This document shows, one piece after another, positions 46,266 to 57,504 of a DNA stretch of 64,000 nt (position 1 is its first letter; every line of letters begins with the position of its first letter). The DNA is from Pohlia nutans (taxonomy: Eukaryota > Streptophyta > Bryopsida > Bryales > Mniaceae). The position numbers were made by a program, and so were the translations under genes. The notes below the pieces were generated by a model. It ran no database searches, was not told the origin of the DNA, and saw nothing but the letters and a program-made list of their open reading frames with translations. The stretch is taken from contig CM040093.1 in NCBI GenBank assembly GCA_022496805.1, forward strand, positions 684,501-748,500, read 5' to 3'.

Positions 46266-46842
46266 TTAACCCCTAACTGTCCAAGCAGGCGTTTTTGGCC
46301 TGATGTACAGATTTCATCCGTATTTTCTCATCCGTCATGTACTTTTTGTGGTGTGATTCTTTTACTGAATTTTTTATGGGAAGTTAACTTCATGTATGTG
46401 TGATCCGATCGAAAAGGAAATAATTTAAAAAAAAAATATGCCTCATTTTGTGTTGTAGTGTTTCACCGAAAATCTTGAAGATTTTGGTCTAAAAGTGTTC
46501 ATGAAAAAAAATACTATTAAAATCAAGCATCCAAAAAATCTCCAAAAATCACTACACCTAAAGTACTACATTATAACCCATCACAACAAATTTCATCCAC
46601 ATATTGTCAATATCTTATTCGTAATTGAATTACAAAGTAATTTTTTATTTTATGTTTCAAAATTTATTAAAAAAGATTAGTGATAGTAGTCCTAGATCTA
46701 ACTATATAGATAGAATCTAAAATTAAAAATGTATAACTTTTATTCATACATCAAGTTCTAAATATTCATATTAATTGCATTTTATAATGCATCTTTGCAA
46801 AACTGCCTAAACTGGACATAGGTGAGGACGTTTAGGGGTTAA
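46266..46842. mobile_element. TTAA-flanked MITE, copy 3
   Basis: Left TTAACCCCTAACTGTCC at 46266, right GGACGTTTAGGGGTTAA ending at 46842. The interior TCTCATCCGTCATGTACTTT and TGATCCGATCGAAAAGG match the family. It lies 0.33 kb after the RING gene stop. Confidence 0.8.
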
Positions 46843-46859
46843 GCAAGGTTATATTTCAC

Positions 46860-46975
46860 CCCGATCTGCCGTCCGATTTTGGGTGTCCGATTTGCCGTCC
46901 GATTCACGGTGTCCGATCCTGCTATCTGCCGGCTGTCCGCCGTCCGATACATCCGTTCGGACCCTCCACCGTCAG
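46860..46975. repeat. short CGTCCGAT satellite patch and telomere-like string nearby
   Basis: GCCGTCCGATTT, GTGTCCGATT and similar units repeat about eight times right after MITE copy 3. At about 47126-47150 there are three CCTAAAC units, plant-telomere-like but too few to matter. Confidence 0.8.
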
Positions 46976-47159
46976 ATCACAAAAAATTCTCGAACTCAAC
47001 AACCTCCCAAAACGAAATAAATGCCACAAAGAATCCGATGAAGGTAATTAACGCAGCCAAAGAATCCTATTAAAAATGTATCCAAATGTACATCCTATAA
47101 AATCTCCAACAAATATTGTTATGCATCCTAAACCCTAAACCCTAAATCCTAATTCGTAT

Positions 47160-48340
47160 GTGACGATCTATATTACTTAATAAAACAATCACAATTCAAA
47201 ATTTTTATATTCCATCTTACATTCTTCATTCACCCTTTATACATTTGGGACTACTACGTCTTAAGTAATGTATGGATTTATAATATGATGTTGTATTTAA
47301 TAAGTTCACGTGGCTTAGTTATATAAAGATTTAACTTTTTTCTATAATTGGATACAAGCAAGGCACCCTAAACAAAAAATAGCGGTTGGTATGGTGAAAT
47401 CCATATCTTTGGTCAAAACTCATAAATGAATACCGAAGCATTAACAACTCAATTGTTTCTTACCCCGAAAGGACTAATTAACCATATAATGATTTGATGA
47501 AATTGCCAATTTTGCGAAACGTTAAAAAGTTTCATTTCCCTAAACCATCATTGAAATTCACATTTGCATTACATATGTAATTTGTAAATGCCTATAGCCC
47601 ATTACGTTTAGATCAACGGTTCCAAATACCAATAATTTTGTATAAATATTACATGACTTGAAATTCAAAATTATTTTGTAATTCAATTAGGAATAAGATA
47701 TCATTGATCAAAGGATGGAATGCATTGTGATTGGTTGAAATGATATATTGTAAATGAAGTGATTTTTAAAGATATTGCCACACAACAATATAACATGCAT
47801 GACTATATAAAGAGATCTGATAAAAGGAAACGTGCATTGCTATCGTTATCCCATACAGATGTTTTTCTACAATTTCTTTGAGTTGAGAGTATTTCAAACC
47901 CCTTAGTGGTTACATGTTTTAAATATTATGATTATTTCAAAGTGTCATTGTATACTTGAGATTAATACAATTTAGCATTTTTTAACGTCAATGGGGGAAC
48001 TCCAAAAATATAACCCCATTGCTTAAAAGTATTGTCAACAGAAACATTTTGATCTATTGAGTATGATATAATTCTGAAATGTTAAAAATATCTCCCTATA
48101 TTATAAAACCAATTATCAATTCTTCATAACATTAGAACCTATGTATTACAACACCGAGGGCTACGACATCCTAACATATTATAAGGGCTATGACTACCAA
48201 GATTGTCCCTTCTAAGAAACTAGTTCAATATTGCTGATAACAAATAGGAGCCTATTTTGTTCAAAGAACATTATCCATCCTGCCATCCATCCTCACATGT
48301 GTACACAATATATTTATATTGTGAACGTATAAATTTTAAT
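47160..48340. other. AT-rich intergenic DNA
   Basis: No gene, structured repeat or clear element end seen on either strand. Confidence 0.55.
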
Positions 48341-48344
48341 GTAC

Positions 48345-48820
48345 ATAGAAATATATGTGCATACATATATACATATATATACATACATACATATGTATAT
48401 ATATATATATACATACATATATATATATATATATTTATACATACATATACATACATACATATATATATATATGTATGTTTGTATTTGTCCATGTATGTGT
48501 ATGTGAATATGTGGATGTATGTATGTATGTATGTATATACATATACATGCATGCACATATGTATACATATACATTTATGTATATGTATGTAAATATATAC
48601 ACACATACATATGCAGAGTAATGCAAATGTATACGTATGGACATTCAAACATATAGTCTATATATACATACATATACATAAACATAAGTATATATACATA
48701 CATATGTATAAATTCGTGTATATATACCTACATACATATATATGTATATATACATGTAAATACATGTATATACATACACACATATATGTCCATGTATGTA
48801 TATATACTATTCATTTGAGC
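48345..48820. repeat. (ATAC/ATGT)n microsatellite region
   Basis: Long runs of TATATACATACA and ATGTATGTATGT. Open frames on both strands (Ile-Tyr-Ile-His strings) arise from the absence of stops in this repeat. Confidence 0.95.
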
Positions 48821-48978
48821 ATGCATTGAATAGTTTCAACTTTAATTTAATTTCAAGTTTTCCCTTAAACTTAGGTTTTAAATAATTGTAACATATATTT
48901 CATGAAAATTTGCTTTAGGGATATGAAGTGGTCTTTCCTTTGTAAATTTAGGCGGTTGGGCCACGATTCCGTTCACTG

Positions 48979-50151
48979 TTCTCAAAAGGAATGGGACGTT
49001 AAAGAGTCAAGAAAGATAGAAAATGAATACCATGAACGTGTTTGAAAGAAATTATTTCCAAATTTGTTGAAATACCCCAAGAAAATATCATTGAAAGGAA
49101 CCATTGTGAATATTAGTTTTGTGAACCACAATATAATTATCTTATGAATATGATTAAATATCAAAACATGCCAAAAACTTCGAATCGTGTCGATACAACA
49201 TTAAAACTTGCATAAAATATGGAAGTTGTGATGTGTAATATCTAAACCTCGTCTACATGGTTGAATATCATCAACACCATTTGGATTTTTTATAAATTAA
49301 TTTTGAAAGAAATAGTTTGAATATCCACAGAAAATACTTTATTCAATATTTTATGTCGAATTAAATTGTTATCACTTAAAAGTAGAATTGTTCATGACTT
49401 GGATAGATAGAAAATGAATTTGTAGAGGTTACAATCTTTCTACCTCTATCTTAAAGCTTTAATGTGTGCATAAAAAATTGCTATCTCTTATGGAATTCAA
49501 ATTGGAATCCATTCCTTGATTATTTTGCCTATGTAATCAATTGGTAAGTAAGTACAAACAATGGAGTGAATTCATGGAATTGGGCATAAGTTAGAGGGAG
49601 AATGAAGAAAGGAGGGAAGGGAGAAGGGTAAGGTAGGCGGAAGGAGTAGAAATAAGAGACAAGGTAGGCCGGTACGCTCTCCAAGAAGTAAAGCACTCCA
49701 AGAATTTAATGGGGAGCACATTTAATGTAGGAACATTCTCTATCCGTACTTAAAGGTCCTCGACGTACGTGAAGATTCTCTAAATCGATGTTGACCCCAA
49801 GGCGTTGACTGGAGCAAGAGCAAGAGTGAGCAATACAACACAAAACTCAATACTTTGAGCAAACACCCCATGCTCTGCCGTCCCCGGGCGGCCCGTCCGA
49901 TCGTGCCGTCCGCTCGGCCGTCCGCTCCGTCCGTCCGATCTGCCGTCCGACCTGACGATCGCGGGTGAGTAATCAGGTCCGTCCGATCTGGCTGTCCGAT
50001 ATGGCTCCGTTACATCGGGTCCGTCTGATCTCATCGTCCGATCTCAGCGTCCGATTACCCCGTTCGATCTCGTCGTCCGATTTCATCGTCCGATCTTAGC
50101 GTCCGATTACGCCGTCCGATCTCGTCCGGTCCGATCAGCGCCGTCCGAGGT
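48979..50151. repeat. 1.17 kb direct repeat, copy 1
   Basis: Begins TTCTCAAAAGGAATGGGACG and ends in the CGTCCGATC satellite. It matches 51517-52689 at a constant offset of 2538 bp with few substitutions and apparently no indel. The 3' third (49885-50150) is satellite. An 84-codon minus frame (49780-50034) is produced by the satellite. Confidence 0.93.
49885..50150. repeat. CGTCCGATC satellite in repeat copy 1
   Basis: Units such as CGTCCGATCTCAG, CGTCCGATTACGC and CGTCCGATCTCGT. The satellite stops abruptly at GTCCGAG, unlike copy 2, where it continues. Confidence 0.92.
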
Positions 50152-50527
50152 ACTTTTTAAATCAAATACTTCAAAAAATAATTATTATTACCAAAAAGCT
50201 TTAAAAAATTAAATTTTTTTAGAGAGCAGGTACAAATTACAATGGAGAATCACATTATATGTTTTCCATAGAAATTTTTTATTTTAATTTTGAAATTCGA
50301 AAGGTGAACATCCTATGTAGTGTAATTCAAACCTTGAGGTACAAAGCTTGCACAAGCAATAAAATACTCAATAATTGGAATTTTTATGATTTGAAAAGTG
50401 GAGTACAAACAAGACTTAATAAACTTCATTTTCTTAGTTGGGTGTATTAGCAACAAAAGTCATCTTCAAGATCAAAATTGGTTTGACCAATAAACGTCGA
50501 GAAACTGGACGCTGGGACGTTTAGGGG
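50152..50527. other. AT-rich spacer ending in a MITE-type terminus
   Basis: No gene. The last bases (GGACGTTTAGGGG before TTAA 50528-50531) are a right-hand MITE terminus abutting copy 4 and sharing its TTAA. Confidence 0.6.
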
Positions 50528-51008
50528 TTAACCCCAAACTGCCTGAGCGTCCATTTTTGGGACGATGTACAGATTTCATCTTGAATTTCTCATCCTTCAT
50601 GTACTTTTTGCAGTGTGGAATTTTTACTGTAGATTCTATACGAAGTTAGCTTCATGCATATGTGATCCGATTAGAAAGGGGATGATTTGTAACATTTACT
50701 CTTAGAATCCAAAAATCACTTCACTTAGAGTATTACATTTCAACCAATCACAACAAAATTCATCCGTAGATTGTCGATATCTTATTTGTAATTGAATTAC
50801 AAAATAATTTTGAATTTCACGTTTCAAAATTTATACAAAATTATTGGTAATAGCAATCATAGATCTAACCGTACAAATAGAATCTATAATTCATAATGTA
50901 CAACTTGTATTCATATATCAAGTTCAAAATATCCCTCTAGGTTGCATTTATAATGCATCTTTGCAAAACTACCGAATTTGGAGAAGGCTCTAGGCATTTA
51001 GGGATTAA
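50528..51008. mobile_element. TTAA-flanked MITE, copy 4 (internally shortened)
   Basis: Left TTAACCCCAAACTGCC at 50528, right CATTTAGGGATTAA ending 51008. About 100 bp shorter than copies 1-3 through loss of sequence after GATGATTTGTAA. Interior closest to copy 2. Confidence 0.78.
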
Positions 51009-51516
51009 GGACTGCGCATCCAAATAATGGATATTTGTTGGTCAAAGCCAACTTTGACCTTGAAAATGAAGTTTTTTGCTATTGCTTTCAATTGAGAAAA
51101 TGAAGTTTAACGAGTTTACTTTTCACTTCACTTTCCAGATTGTATAAATTTCAAGTATCAAATATTTTATCCCTGTTGCAAGCTAAGTAGCTCAAGCTTT
51201 GAACTACAGTGCATATGATGTTCACTTTTTGAATTTTAAAATTAAAAAATGATACAAAAATATATCATGTGATTGTCCATTGTCATTTGCACATGTTCTA
51301 AAATATTTATATTTATTTTGAAGATTTTTTGTAATTAATGTGAATTCCTTCAAGTATTTGACTCAAAAATTTGTAAAAAGTTCATTTTGTACTAGAAAAA
51401 TTGGAAAATGTTAGGACTAATAGGAAACATACAATTTCATGCATGAAAAATATTGAAATATATATATTTTAACAAATCTTGAAAGCTAAAATGAATATAA
51501 AAGTGTAGATTGTTTA

Positions 51517-52689
51517 TTCTCAAAAGGAATGGGATGTTAAAGAGTCAAGAAAGATAGAAAATGAATACCATGAACGTGTTTGAAAGAAATTATTTCCAAA
51601 TTTGTTGAAATACCCCAAGAAAATATCATTGAAAGGAACCATTGTGAATATTAGTTTTGTGAACCACAATATAATTATCTTATGAATATGATTCAATATC
51701 AAAACATGCCAAAAACTTTGAATCATATCGATACAACATTAAAACTTGCATAAAATATGGAAGTTGTGATGTGTAATCTCTAAACCTCGTCTACATGGTT
51801 GAATATCATCAACACCATTTGGATTTTTTATAAATTAATTTTGAAAGAAATAGTTTGAATATCCACAGAAAATACTTTATTCAATATTTTATGTCGAATT
51901 AAATTGTTATCACTTAAAAGTAGAATTGTTCATGACTTGGATAGATAGAAAATGAATTTGTAGAGGTTACAATCTTTCTACCTCTATCTTAAAGCTTTAA
52001 TGTGTGCATAAAAAATTGCTATCTCTTATGGAATTCAAATTGGAATCCATTCCTTGATTATTTTGCCTATGTAATCAATTGGTAAGTAAGTACAAACAAT
52101 GGAGTGAATTCATGGAATTGGGCATAAGTTAGAGGGAGAATGAAGAAAGGAGGGAAGGGAGAAGGGTAAGGTAGGCGGAAGGAGTAGAAATAAGAGACAA
52201 GGTAGGCCGGTACGCTCTCCAAGAAGTAAAGCACTCCAAGAATTTAATGGGGAGCACATTTAATGTAGGAACATTCTCTATCCGTACTTAAAGGTCCTCG
52301 ACGTACGTGAAGATTCTCTAAATCGATGTTGACCCCAAGGCGTTGACTGGAGCAAGAGCAAGAGTGAGCAATACAACACAAAACTCAATACTTTGAGCAA
52401 ACACCCCATGCTCTGCCGTCCCCGGGCGGCCCGTCCGATCGTGCCGTCCGCTCGGCCGTCCGCTCCGTCCGTCCGATCTGCCGTCCGACCTGACGATCGC
52501 GGGTGAGTAATCAGGTCCGTCCGATCTGGCTGTCCGATATGGCTCCGTTACATCGGGTCCGTCTGATCTCATCGTCCGATCTCAGCGTCCGATTACCCCG
52601 TCCGATCTCGTCGTCCGATTTCATCGTCCGATCTCAGCGTCCGATTACGCCGTCCGATCTCGTCCGGTCCGATCAACGCCGTCCGATCT
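51517..52689. repeat. 1.17 kb direct repeat, copy 2
   Basis: The partner of 48979-50151. It leads straight into a longer satellite and then the gene at 53061, so it is the more complete context. The intervening 1.37 kb carries no transposon gene. Confidence 0.93.
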
Positions 52690-52850
52690 TCGTCGTCCGA
52701 CTGCGCCGTCCGATCGACTCTGCTGATCCGTCCGATCCGATATGATCCGTCCGATCGGGTCCGTCCGTCCGTCCGATGCGATCTGGTCCTTCCGTCCGTC
52801 CGTCCGATCCGATCTGGTCCGTCCGATGGGGCTGGCGTCCGTCGTACGCT
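52415..52850. repeat. CGTCCGATC satellite upstream of the UIM gene
   Basis: Around 35 units ending with CGTCCGTCCGTCCGATC and GCGTCCGTCGTACG variants. It ends roughly 20 bp before a TATA box. Confidence 0.93.
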
Positions 52851-52871
52851 TCGTCCGCCTTGGGCGGACAG

Positions 52872-52879
52872 TATAAATA
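52872..52879 (+). promoter_or_regulatory. TATA box
   Basis: TATAAATA in the context CGGACAGTATAAATAGCGGA, at the downstream end of the satellite and 182 bp before ATG 53061. A likely 45-nt leader intron (CTGC|GTAAGAT...TTTTGCAG, about 52967-53011) lies between. Confidence 0.65.
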
Positions 52880-53060
52880 GCGGACGGCTTTCTTCGTCCG
52901 CTCAAATGAGGCGGTGGGCTAGTGCTGTCGGTCTGACATCACTTGCACCTCCTCATTGGGTTTCTGCGTAAGATTTTACGCATTACTGACTCATTTCCGG
53001 GCCTTTTGCAGCACATGGCGCTTTGCATTTGCACGTGGTTTACGTGACACTATTAACACG

Positions 53061-54188
53061 ATGTTAAAAAGAAGCAAGAGCAGGAGATCTTCACAAGGGA
53101 TTCCCCAAGAATTCAACTGGGATCAAGTCCTTGACCCCGATTGTGTTGCCGAGCCGGGATGGGACACCGAGCCTCAGAGAACGTGGACTTGTACAACATG
53201 CAAGAAATATGTGAAGATGACGCACTTGGCAAAACTTTGGCCACGATCTCAAATGGAAATATCTGCCCCTCGTTGGGAAGGCCCGACTTCGAATTGTCAA
53301 AGCAACCATTTCTTGCGATGGTATTGGGAGGTGCATGATGCAGTTGGGTTACCCAACTCGAAACCAACCATGATGAATTATTCCTTAATGGCAATGGTTT
53401 GGGCTGAGATTGTATTGCACAAGGATGTGGATTGGCGTACGGTATATGGGAGCAACGTCAATAATTTGGATCGGTCACATCACATGATTCCCACCGCATG
53501 GATCGGACCAAGTGATTGTGTGCCACAATGGTCCAATCGTGGAGCCAATGTGGGAAACGTTGTTGTTGCTGATGATGACACTTCACAGTGGGAAGTACGA
53601 CCGCGCAATAGTTCTCGGCAACGCGACGTTGAGGACTATCCAGTGACGTTTGGAACTCCTCATAGCTATGGCTATGAAACTTATCACGGAACTCCAAATC
53701 CAATAGGCAGGGGTGAACAAGGGAGATCTAGCCATGGCTACGATGATAATGCATATGCAGCAAACAATGATGAGCGGTCTTCATTTCCGGACAGATATAG
53801 TACCCCACGAGCTTCTTTTCCCCGATCGGCCGAGAGTGATTTTGGAACTCACGGGGTTCAAAGCTATACTCCCATTTATTTTGGACCCGGTCAAGGCTCA
53901 TCAAGCAATGCACCTGTCAGTTTTGGTAGAGATATGTATAGCTCATCAAGCAATGCACCCGTCAGTTTTGGTAGAGATATATAGAGTGCTGCAGACGGAC
54001 CCCTTGTTACATTTTCCGCTGGGCCATCCAGTCACAACAATGAGGACAATGAATATGAAAGAGATCTCCAAGAAGCCATTAGACGGAGCCAAGAGGAGGA
54101 TAATGAAAGGCGGCAAATAGAACAACGTTTTTTTGACCAACAATGGGACTCCGAACGCGGGACATTTCGAGGAGGTCGTCCATATTAG
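53061..54188 (+). CDS. element-type protein with C-terminal UIM; internal TAG
   Basis: ATG 53061 (MLKRSKSRRS). Residues 18-129 share DPDCVAEPGW, KKYVK, LAKLWPR, NHFL, YSLMAMVWAE and VDW with the RING gene at 42323. Here Cys44 and Cys47 (WTCTTC) could be part of a zinc finger that the other protein lost. A low-complexity Ser/Tyr/Gly region follows, with two SSNAPVSFGRD repeats. After in-frame TAG 53982-53984 the frame continues 67 codons to TAG 54186-54188 and includes YERDLQEAIRRSQEED, a good ubiquitin-interacting motif. So either the TAG is a recent nonsense change or the protein normally ends before the UIM. A TATA box and leader intron lie upstream, after the satellite. Confidence 0.7.
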
Positions 54189-54393
54189 GCTGGTTTAACT
54201 AGACTCATCATGTTCTAGTGGAATTTGAAACAGAGCTTCAGAGTAGAATTCACTGTCTTCCATTTTGATTTGTATAGATGAAGGCATGTCCTTAGTTTGA
54301 ATTTTGTTTGGATGCTACAAACTTTGGATATATCATAGGCTCCTAGTTGTATGCTTATAAAGCATGTACGTTCTTGTGTATGAACATTACCGG

Positions 54394-54394
<1 letters not shown>

Positions 54395-54440
<46 letters not shown>
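54395..54440. repeat. (AT)n microsatellite
   Basis: About 20 AT dinucleotides downstream of the UIM gene. Confidence 0.95.
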
Positions 54441-54441
<1 letters not shown>

Positions 54442-57380
54442 TAATCCATTCACAAAGAGTAAACTACAATGAGTACATAATCGATCGTTATTTCTAACAA
54501 TAAGAGTTGGAGTTCCTAGCTCGCCGAGAGATCTATCAATTGTATTGATGTTGCCTAGTTTCTTATCGCAGATTTTACATACTCGGTTGAAAACGAAATG
54601 AGTTCAGTCCACGTACAATTGAGAGGCTATAAGTTTATCTTAGAACTTGGTTGTGCACAACACAGTTGCCTTTTCGAGAAGGACTTCCATCACATTGTCA
54701 TTTCCTACTCCTTTTATAATTACCTTGCGCAATGAGAACGTTCTTCACGAATAAGGTTATTCATGAAAAACTTCTTGTCTTGCTATATTGGGAAGTTCAA
54801 AATAGCGAATGAACCACCGAAGGCGCACTTTCCTCAAACCCTCTTTATTTTAAGACCATATGTCCACATACTCCCCACTTGAACCATGTGACTTCTCGTA
54901 TATACTCTTGGTCGAGCTCTTTCTTCAAACCCTCTTCATCATCGAGCAACCTCATGAGCTGGTGTGCTCAAAGTGCAGTTCGGCAACACCAAAGCTCTGA
55001 AAAACATAATCGTGAAAATCGGAACGAACACCTTTGAAGTACATACTCTCGTAGCTTGAGACCGACCTTGCCACCTAATAACCTTAGTCCCCCATTGAAA
55101 CGCATTTCTGGGTATTGCCCCTTGCTTTGCCGACGCATGCTTGTTCTTTAAGTTCAAAACAGTTTCTTGCTGTGTAAGTTTGTTTTGAGTTTAGAGATTG
55201 TCACATTAGATAATGTTTTGTCTATAACCTAAACCAAGTGTGGAAAAAGAAGATGAGGGCACTACATGAAGACGACCCCCTATTTTTTCTCCCTCATTTT
55301 TTTTGGAGGTTAGCTACAGTACAAACCTTCAAAGATGTAGGCTTGGTTCAAGCATGGGGAAGCACCCTTAGAAAGTAGATATGGATTATTAAAACTTGAT
55401 GATTGACTTGGTAGACAGCAATTTCCATCAGAACTCACAATGAACTTGGAACTTACAGTCGGAATATAATAAGTGTCATCCTCATTTTTACTTGTATCAT
55501 ACAGATAAATGACAAGTAAAACTTTAAATTTATACCATTTTCCACAATATTCATAACGATGAGTTTTCGAGAATAAACATGACACTTTGAACTTTTAAGG
55601 CTTAGCCGCATACCTGCAGGGCTTCATATCAAAATCTGTAACTTGACCTTCATGACCAAATCAACTGAGTACCGACGATGCATGAGATTGATTTGACTTG
55701 GTGACCGAGGGGCTAGAAACAGTTTATAGAACTCGTAAACTCATGCTTTTGCACGATGACTGAGTTAACCGACGATCGTCAGAGCAAAAGTATTTGTTTT
55801 TCAATTTGCAAAAGTTTTTGTTTTTCCATATTTGTACTGTGGATTTCCAGTGACTTTCTTACCGTCTGTTCATGATATCCCAATGGCCGGACGCTTTAGA
55901 CTCTTTTCACTTTCAAGGTGCACCACACGGGAGCCATCAATGCCGGCATCTTCTCGGCCTCGTATACTTGTGGTTACTCTACTTTCAAGGTGCAAACAAT
56001 TTTGTACTGTAATCATTCAATTTTGAATCGACTTAATTAATCAATGTCGCGATGAGAACTTGATCCCCTGGAGTCCGGAGAGCATTATACTACCATCTGA
56101 GCAACTCTTCATGACCCAATCATCGGAGTACCGACGATGGCCGATATCGAGAAAATTATATTATTATTATTCGAGTAGCCCTTCATGACCAGATCAACTG
56201 AGTACCGACGATGGATGAGATCGATTTGACTTGGTGATCAAGGGGCTAGAAACATTTGATAGTCTCAATTGATCATACTTTTCCCAAGATGATCGATTCT
56301 ACCGACGAACATCACTGCACACGTCATTGGTCCGTCACGCTTCCAAACGGCAAATCGTTTACTCAGCACGTCCGCCCCAGCACTTGATGAGATAATTATA
56401 TACTAAACTATTTAGGCGCTTATCGAGATGGTATCTGATTCCAATTGCTTGGCAGTCTCTGGATCTCAAGAATATGGTAATATTGACACAGGGAGAGCGG
56501 GAGGGTGATACCGTGGGGAGGCTGGAGGCCAATGTAGATTTACCTCCCCTCGACCTACTCGTTCTTCCTGTGTGAGTCAATCACTGTAGAGCCGTGTAGA
56601 GCCATCTGCTGTTACTGGCCGCCAGGAATCTCCCAAGCCTGACCGGTCCCGCCCTCAGTAACACGGTGAAGTACCTGGATGTAACAGTAGGTACTTAGGC
56701 TGTTCTGAATGTCTGTAGTGTACAGACGATGACGAAAGTCAAGAAATTATGTCTCTACAGACGATGACCAAAGTCAAGAAGTGTGTGTACAGACAATGTC
56801 CGAAGTCAAGATCGAAGTCAAGTGTCTGTACACAATCACTCTTCCTGCTTGAGTTCCTTGAACGTTGCAGCTCGCGCCTCTCTGGTATGTTGAGAGATCC
56901 GTGCTACTCTTTTCCATTCCTTAATCTTCGCATGTGATCATTTCTGTTTAGATTTGTTTAGATAGCCACTTAGGTAGGAAGGAGGACATTAGATAAACTT
57001 GATCACTGGAACTGAGCGACTCACTTGTTTGTACTAAGTACTAACTAAGCTCCACCCTCTCCGATGCCAATTTGTGCACGCTCGTGAACATTGTCCTGTA
57101 GTGTATTTTGTATCAGTTTCACGATCGTGTTTGTCTCAAGTATTTTTTCTTTTGTTTGTAGGGACTTATCTGAGATCGAGGGACTGAATCAGGCGCAGGC
57201 AACGAGATTGTCAAAGCAGAGATAGTGGGTGCAAGGTGTGTCTCGTACCTAGAGCACTCACACATCAACTGCTTTCGAGTATAATGAGCGGATTTCGGTT
57301 TTATGTTGCCCTTGCAAGTTGCTGTTCCTGAATCATCTATTTTATATATTCCTCTTTCAATGTGAACACTACGGCAGATT
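54441..57380. other. non-coding interval with a 120-bp direct repeat
   Basis: No convincing gene. A segment beginning ATCAACTGAGTACCGACGAT occurs at about 55660-55770 and again at 56190-56312, with a partial copy at 56112. At 56722-56840, ACAGACGATGAC and AAAGTCAAGA repeat four times; this may be leader sequence of the downstream GTPase gene. Confidence 0.55.
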
Positions 57381-57504
57381 GAGACTTTTCTCAGTGGTCA
57401 CTTCTCACTTAGTGACTGTAACTGGTCCCATAAGGCAAAAACCAAGTTTGTCTTATGTGACAAGTTGCACTCAGTAATCAGAATCGACCACTGAAAAAAG
57501 ACTC
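57381..57504 (+). repeat. imperfect long hairpin, precursor-like
   Basis: GAGACTTTTCTCAGTGGTC (57381) pairs with GACCACTGAAAAAAGACTC (57486-57504), and CATAAGGCAAA with TTTGTCTTATG near the apex, giving arms of about 60 nt with scattered mismatches. Size and mismatch pattern resemble a small-RNA precursor or a tiny foldback element. It lies 0.35 kb upstream of the AIG1-like reading frame. Confidence 0.6.

Noticed and set aside
47126..47150. Telomere
   Set aside because: Only about three CCTAAAC units in the interior of the window.
48257..48829. Overlapping Ile/Tyr/His-rich frames on both strands
   Set aside because: Products of the ATAC/ATGT microsatellite.
48979..52689. LTR retrotransposon with 1.17 kb LTRs
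   Set aside because: No TG...CA ends, no primer-binding site or polypurine tract, no gag/pol between; one copy ends inside a satellite that continues in the other.
49780..52905. Arg/Ser/Asp/Gly-rich frames in the two 1.17 kb repeats and satellite
   Set aside because: They read the CGTCCGATC satellite. The two 84-codon frames are identical because the DNA is duplicated, not because of coding constraint.
54939..55157. Small minus-strand gene
   Set aside because: Short frame without a family, promoter or conserved neighbour; not distinguishable from chance.
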